Shown piece by piece: positions 60,713 to 64,000 of a DNA stretch of 64,000 bases. Origin of the DNA: CAWINH01 sp963837425. GTDB lineage: Bacteria; Chloroflexota; Limnocylindria; QHBO01. Position numbers and translations under genes: made by a program. Location: the NCBI GenBank assembly GCA_963837425.1, contig CAWINH010000005.1, positions 62,001 through 126,000 of the forward strand. The letters are read 5' to 3'. Each line of letters begins with the position of its first letter. Position 1 is the stretch's first letter. A model generated the notes under the pieces. It searched no databases and had not been told where the DNA came from. It saw nothing but the letters and a program-made list of their open reading frames with translations.

Positions 60713-61056
60713 CAGGCCTCCTCGCCGTCAGCCACCGAAACGGTGATGTGGCTGGTTCTCTTCAGGATTGCGAAGTACCGGCCCTGCGCACGTGGGCGCC
60801 CACGCTTCAGGGTCGGCCCCTCCTCCGCCGTGGCGCTCGCGACATGGAGCTCGTCGGCGGAGAGGTTGAAGTTGTTCTCTGCGTTGGCCGTGGCGCTCTT
60901 CAGCACCTTGGCCACGTCGCGCGCTGCGGCGTTCGGCAGGAAGCGCAGGATGGAGGCCGCCTCCTCGACCGGCTTGCCGGCGATGAGATCGGTCACCAGC
61001 CGCACCTTGCGGGGGCTGATGCGGATGAACTTGGCGGTGGCGGAGACGCGCATCAT
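60712..61056 (-). CDS. rplV: 50S ribosomal protein L22
   Basis: Exit-tunnel protein of 114 residues. It has KFIRISPRKVRLVTDLIAGK and AENNFNLSADELHVASATAE. Two consecutive ATG codons start it; either could be used. Confidence 0.96.
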   Translation of the reverse strand: MMRVSATAKFIRISPRKVRLVTDLIAGKPVEEAASILRFLPNAAARDVAKVLKSATANAENNFNLSADELHVASATAEEGPTLKRGRPRAQGRYFAILKRTSHITVSVADGEEA

Positions 61057-61061
61057 CAGCC

Positions 61062-61346
61062 CTACTTCAGCGTCGTCGAACGTTCGGTGGCCTTGCCGTG
61101 GCCACGGTAATGCCGCGTGGGCGCGAACTCGCCGAGCCGATGCCCGACCATGTTCTCGGTGATGAAGACCGGCACGTGGCGCCGCCCATCGTGAACGGCG
61201 ATCGTGTGACCGATCATCTGCGGGAAGATGACGCTGGCCCGCGACCAGGTCTTCAGCACCTTGCGCTCGTTGCGCTTGTTCATCTCGTCGACACGGCCGA
61301 GCAGGCGCGCGTCGACAAATGGTCCCTTCTTCACGGAACGACTCAT
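61062..61346 (-). CDS. rpsS: 30S ribosomal protein S19
   Basis: Protein of 94 residues in the 30S head. It has SRSVKKGPFVDARLLGRVDE and GHRLGEFAPTRHYRGHGKAT. ATG 61346 follows rplB by 8 nt; upstream in-frame codons belong to the rplB region. Confidence 0.97.
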   Translation of the reverse strand: MSRSVKKGPFVDARLLGRVDEMNKRNERKVLKTWSRASVIFPQMIGHTIAVHDGRRHVPVFITENMVGHRLGEFAPTRHYRGHGKATERSTTLK

Positions 61347-61354
61347 CTCGCCTC

Positions 61355-62188
61355 CTAGCCCCGCCCGTACCGGCGGCGGACGATCATCTTGTTGCTGGCC
61401 TTGGTTCGGGACCGGGTGCGCAGGCCCATCGCCGGCTTGCCCCATGGGGTCTTCGGCGGCATGCCGGTCGGCGACTTGCCCTCCCCGCCGCCGTGGGGGT
61501 GGTCGTTCGGATTCATGACCACGCCCCGGACCTGCGGGCGACGACCGAGATGCCGGTTGCGGCCGGCCTTGCCGATCTTCTGGTTCTCGTGATCGAGGTT
61601 GCTGACCTGGCCCACGGTGGCCATGCAGCTGGCCCGAACCCGTCGCACCTCACCGGAGGGCAACCTGATCGTCGCCGTCTGGCCCTCCTTGGCGAGAAGC
61701 TGAGCGCTGCTCCCCGCCGAGCGGACGATCTGGCCGCCGCGTCCCGCGACGAGCTCGACGTTGTGAATCTGCGTGCCGAGCGGCATCCGCGCCAGGGGCA
61801 GCGCATTGCCGACCCGCGCTTCGACGTCCGGCCCGCTGATGACCGTGTCACCCACGCCGAGCCCGTGCGGCAGCAGGATGTAGCGCTTCTCGCCGTCGGC
61901 GTAGTGGAGCAGCGCAATGCGCGCCGAGCGATTCGGGTCGTACTCGACCGTCGCAATGCGGCCAGGCACCCCGGCCTTGTCCCGCTTCCAGTCGATGACC
62001 CGGTAGAGACGCTTGTGTCCGGACCCGCGGTGGCGCACGGTGAGCTTGCCCTGGCTGTTGCGCCCCGCGCGGCGCAGGACGCGCTCCGTGAGCGGCTTGT
62101 GCGGTGACTTGGCGGTGACCTCCTCGAACGTCGAGCGGGTCATCTGCCGCAGCCCGGGGCTGGTGGGTCGGTAGTTGCGAAGTGGCAT
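61355..62188 (-). CDS. rplB: 50S ribosomal protein L2
   Basis: Peptidyl-transferase-region protein of 277 residues. It has RNSQGKLTVRHRGSGHKRLY and RGVVMNPNDHPHGGGEGKSP with the conserved His loop. It is 4 nt after the rplW stop. Confidence 0.98.
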   Translation of the reverse strand: MPLRNYRPTSPGLRQMTRSTFEEVTAKSPHKPLTERVLRRAGRNSQGKLTVRHRGSGHKRLYRVIDWKRDKAGVPGRIATVEYDPNRSARIALLHYADGEKRYILLPHGLGVGDTVISGPDVEARVGNALPLARMPLGTQIHNVELVAGRGGQIVRSAGSSAQLLAKEGQTATIRLPSGEVRRVRASCMATVGQVSNLDHENQKIGKAGRNRHLGRRPQVRGVVMNPNDHPHGGGEGKSPTGMPPKTPWGKPAMGLRTRSRTKASNKMIVRRRYGRG

Positions 62189-62192
62189 GCTG

Positions 62193-62489
62193 CTACACGG
62201 CCTCGAAGAGCTCGATCTTCTCGCCGGGGGCGATCGTCACGACCGCCTTGCGCCACCCCGGCACGGTGCCCATCTGGCGGCGCCCACGTCGCTTCTGCTT
62301 GGGCTTCACGCTCATGACCCGCACGCCGAGGACGGTCACGTTGAATTCGGCCTCGACGGCGGCGCGGATCTGGAACTTGTTCGCGTCGCGCGCCACGGCG
62401 AAGGTGTAGGTGTTGAACTCGGTGGCACCCACGCTCTTCTCGCTGATGACGGGACGGAGCAGGATCTCGTGGAGCGAAGCGGCGCTCAT
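62193..62489 (-). CDS. rplW: 50S ribosomal protein L23
   Basis: Exit-site docking protein of 98 residues. It has LRPVISEKSVGATEFNTYTF and RRGRRQMGTVPGWRKAVVTI. ATG 62489 overlaps the rplD stop (ATGA). Confidence 0.96.
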   Translation of the reverse strand: MSAASLHEILLRPVISEKSVGATEFNTYTFAVARDANKFQIRAAVEAEFNVTVLGVRVMSVKPKQKRRGRRQMGTVPGWRKAVVTIAPGEKIELFEAV

Positions 62490-63115
62490 GCGTACACCTC
62501 CTGGGTGCGGGCCAGCGCGTCGCGGGTGAAGACGATCGTATCGGCTTCGAGCAGGTCGATGACGTTCAGGCTGTCGGCCAGGATCACGCGGACGTGACGA
62601 AGGTTGCGCCCGGCACGCTCGACGAGCTCGTCCCGGGCGGGGAGCACGACGAGCACCTTGCCTTCCGCGTTCCAGCCGCTCAGCCGCTCGGCGAAGCCCC
62701 GCGTCTTCGGCTCCGAAAGGTCGAAGCCCTCCACGACCCGCAGCGCCCCCTCGCCGGCCTTGGCCGAGAGGACCCCGCGCAGCGCGGCGCGGCGCATCTT
62801 CGCCGGCATCCGCTGTTCGTAGCCACGCGGATGCGGGCCGAAGACGACGCCGCCACCGGCCCAATGCGGGGCGGTTCGGCTGCCCTGTCGAGCGCGGCCG
62901 GTGCCCTTCTGGCGCCACGGCTTGCGCCCACCGCCACGCACCTCCGCGCGGGTCAGCGTGTCGGCGGTGCCGATGCGCCGGCCCGCCTGTTGGCGGACCG
63001 CCGCCTGGTGGATGAGGCTCTCGTTGATCGGCGCGGCGAACAGGCTGTCGGCAAGCTCGATCTTGCCCGACTCCTTGCCGGCCGCGGTGAGGACCTTGGT
63101 GTGGGCCATCGTCAT
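62486..63115 (-). CDS. rplD: 50S ribosomal protein L4
   Basis: Exit-tunnel protein and, in some bacteria, S10-operon regulator. It is 209 residues. The tunnel loop has RGGGRKPWRQKGTGRARQGS followed by RTAPHWAGGGVVFGPHPRGY. ATG 63115 overlaps the rplC stop (ATGA); a second ATG is two codons in. Confidence 0.97.
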   Translation of the reverse strand: MTMAHTKVLTAAGKESGKIELADSLFAAPINESLIHQAAVRQQAGRRIGTADTLTRAEVRGGGRKPWRQKGTGRARQGSRTAPHWAGGGVVFGPHPRGYEQRMPAKMRRAALRGVLSAKAGEGALRVVEGFDLSEPKTRGFAERLSGWNAEGKVLVVLPARDELVERAGRNLRHVRVILADSLNVIDLLEADTIVFTRDALARTQEVYA

Positions 63116-63735
63116 CTCGCCTTCTGCACCAGCAGCACGCCGTTGCGGGCCCCGGGGACCGCGCCCTTGACGAGGATGAGGTTGCGCTCGGCGTCGACCC
63201 GCACGACCTTCAGCTTCTTGACGGTCACCTGCTCATCGCCGAGGTGGCCGCCCATCTTCGTCCCGCGGAAGACCCGGCCCGGCGTCGTCCCGGCGCCGAT
63301 CGATCCGGGCTGCCGGTAGTTGTTCGAGCCGTGCGTCTTCGGGCCGCGATGGAAGTGGTGGCGCTTCACGGTCCCGGCGAACCCATGGCCCTTGCTCATG
63401 CCGGTGACGTCCACGAGGTCGCCCGCGGAGAAGACGCTGACGTCGAGCTGCTGGCCGACCTCATAGCCCTCGAGGGTCTCGACCCGGACCTCGCGGACCG
63501 TGTCGGGGCGCTGCAGCTCCTTGGCGAGCTGCGTGAACTGGCCGGCGACCGGCTTCGTCTGACGGCGCGCGACACCGGCACCCAGCTGCAGGGCGGCGTA
63601 GCCGTCCTGCTCCGGGGTGCGGAGGCGCGTGATCGTGTTCGGGGGCGCGGCGATGACGCTCACCGGGACGACGCTTCCGTCATCCGCGAAGAGGCGCGTC
63701 ATGCCGAGCTTGCGCCCGATCAGTCCTGCCGGCAC
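63112..63735 (-). CDS. rplC: 50S ribosomal protein L3
   Basis: Protein of 207 residues near the peptidyl-transferase centre. It has GLIGRKLGMTRLFADDGSVV and VDVTGMSKGHGFAGTVKRHH. I prefer GTG 63735 (PAGLIGRK) because AAAGGGAG is about 11 nt upstream; GTG 63747 would touch the ribosome-binding site. Confidence 0.95.
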   Translation of the reverse strand: MPAGLIGRKLGMTRLFADDGSVVPVSVIAAPPNTITRLRTPEQDGYAALQLGAGVARRQTKPVAGQFTQLAKELQRPDTVREVRVETLEGYEVGQQLDVSVFSAGDLVDVTGMSKGHGFAGTVKRHHFHRGPKTHGSNNYRQPGSIGAGTTPGRVFRGTKMGGHLGDEQVTVKKLKVVRVDAERNLILVKGAVPGARNGVLLVQKAR

Positions 63736-63763
63736 GTCTTCGAACACTCCCTTTCAGCCCGGA

Positions 63764-64000
63764 TCACATCTTGATCTCGATGTCGACGCCTGCTGCCAGG
63801 CTCAGCCGCATCAGCGCATCCACCGTCTTGGTCGAAGGATCGATGATGTCGATCAGGCGCTTGTGGGTCCTGATCTCGAACTGCTCCCGCCCGTCCTTGT
63901 GCACGAAGGGCCCGCGGATGACGGTGTACTTCTCGATCCTCGTCGGCAGCGGGACGGGTCCCGCCACCGCGGCACCCGTGCGCTGCGCCGTCTCCACGAT
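63764..64000 (-). CDS. rpsJ: 30S ribosomal protein S10, 5'-truncated by window edge
   Basis: 30S head protein and NusG partner in transcription antitermination. The frame runs through the window edge (IVETAQRTGAAVAGPVPLP), so about 25 N-terminal residues are missing; the codon at 63997 is an internal Val. It ends RLSLAAGVDIEIKM. It is the normal first gene of the S10 operon, and its promoter lies outside. Confidence 0.96.
   Translation of the reverse strand: MVETAQRTGAAVAGPVPLPTRIEKYTVIRGPFVHKDGREQFEIRTHKRLIDIIDPSTKTVDALMRLSLAAGVDIEIKM

Overview
The window is a high-GC bacterial chromosome segment with a dense, mostly minus-strand housekeeping core. No tRNA, rRNA, CRISPR array, transposase or integrase was seen. 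Features that suggest Chloroflexota (perhaps the Limnocylindria/Ellin6529 side) are a MutL-like ATPase plus DUF6754-type membrane gene block, an alpha2-type glycyl-tRNA synthetase, type-Z S14, frequent GTG starts, and an S10/spc/alpha ribosomal cluster that runs directly into cdaA-cdaR-glmM-glmS. The lineage is an inference from gene content, not a phylogenetic result.

Region 1 (1-11.6 kb) is a D-xylose locus. It has xylA (5'-truncated) and xylB on the plus strand. On the minus strand are a three-gene xylose-type ABC importer (ATPase, permease, lipoprotein) and a ROK-family XylR-like repressor. Back on the plus strand are an SDR, a Gfo/Idh/MocA dehydrogenase, an FG-GAP/ASPIC surface protein and an aldose 1-epimerase. 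Together they can import, mutarotate, isomerise and phosphorylate xylose, and may also oxidise it. Region 2 (11.6-20 kb) holds rpoD and dnaG (abutting), an ECF-like sigma/anti-sigma pair whose sigma gene has no ordinary start codon, and ppdK with two insertions. Region 3 (20-25 kb) has a small membrane/zinc-knuckle protein from an apparently leaderless promoter, an excisionase-like HTH protein, a TPR protein, glyS, recO and a polyprenyl synthetase.

Region 4 (25-46.9 kb) is a very long minus-strand run with many 1-14 nt stop/start overlaps. Its envelope-precursor genes are glmM, glmS, glmU, alr, ispE and acpS. Its tRNA t6A and ribosome-maturation genes are tsaB, tsaD, tsaE, rimI and rsmA, and it carries the c-di-AMP pair cdaA/cdaR. 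In its middle is a tightly coupled, poorly described block (32.6-39.1 kb): a beta-rich protein, a MutL-family actin-fold protein, four membrane proteins including one DUF6754-like, a small acidic protein and a macrodomain. This block is the best candidate for an undescribed system.

Region 5 (46.9-64 kb) is the ribosomal superoperon read from rpsJ (cut by the window edge) through rpsI. It includes secY, adk, map, infA, rpoA and truA, has an internal promoter before infA, and has a hairpin between rpsN and rpsH.

Convergent gene pairs are separated by only a few bases, and several carry hairpins whose arms or loops contain the stop codons of both genes. These are probable compact bidirectional terminators.
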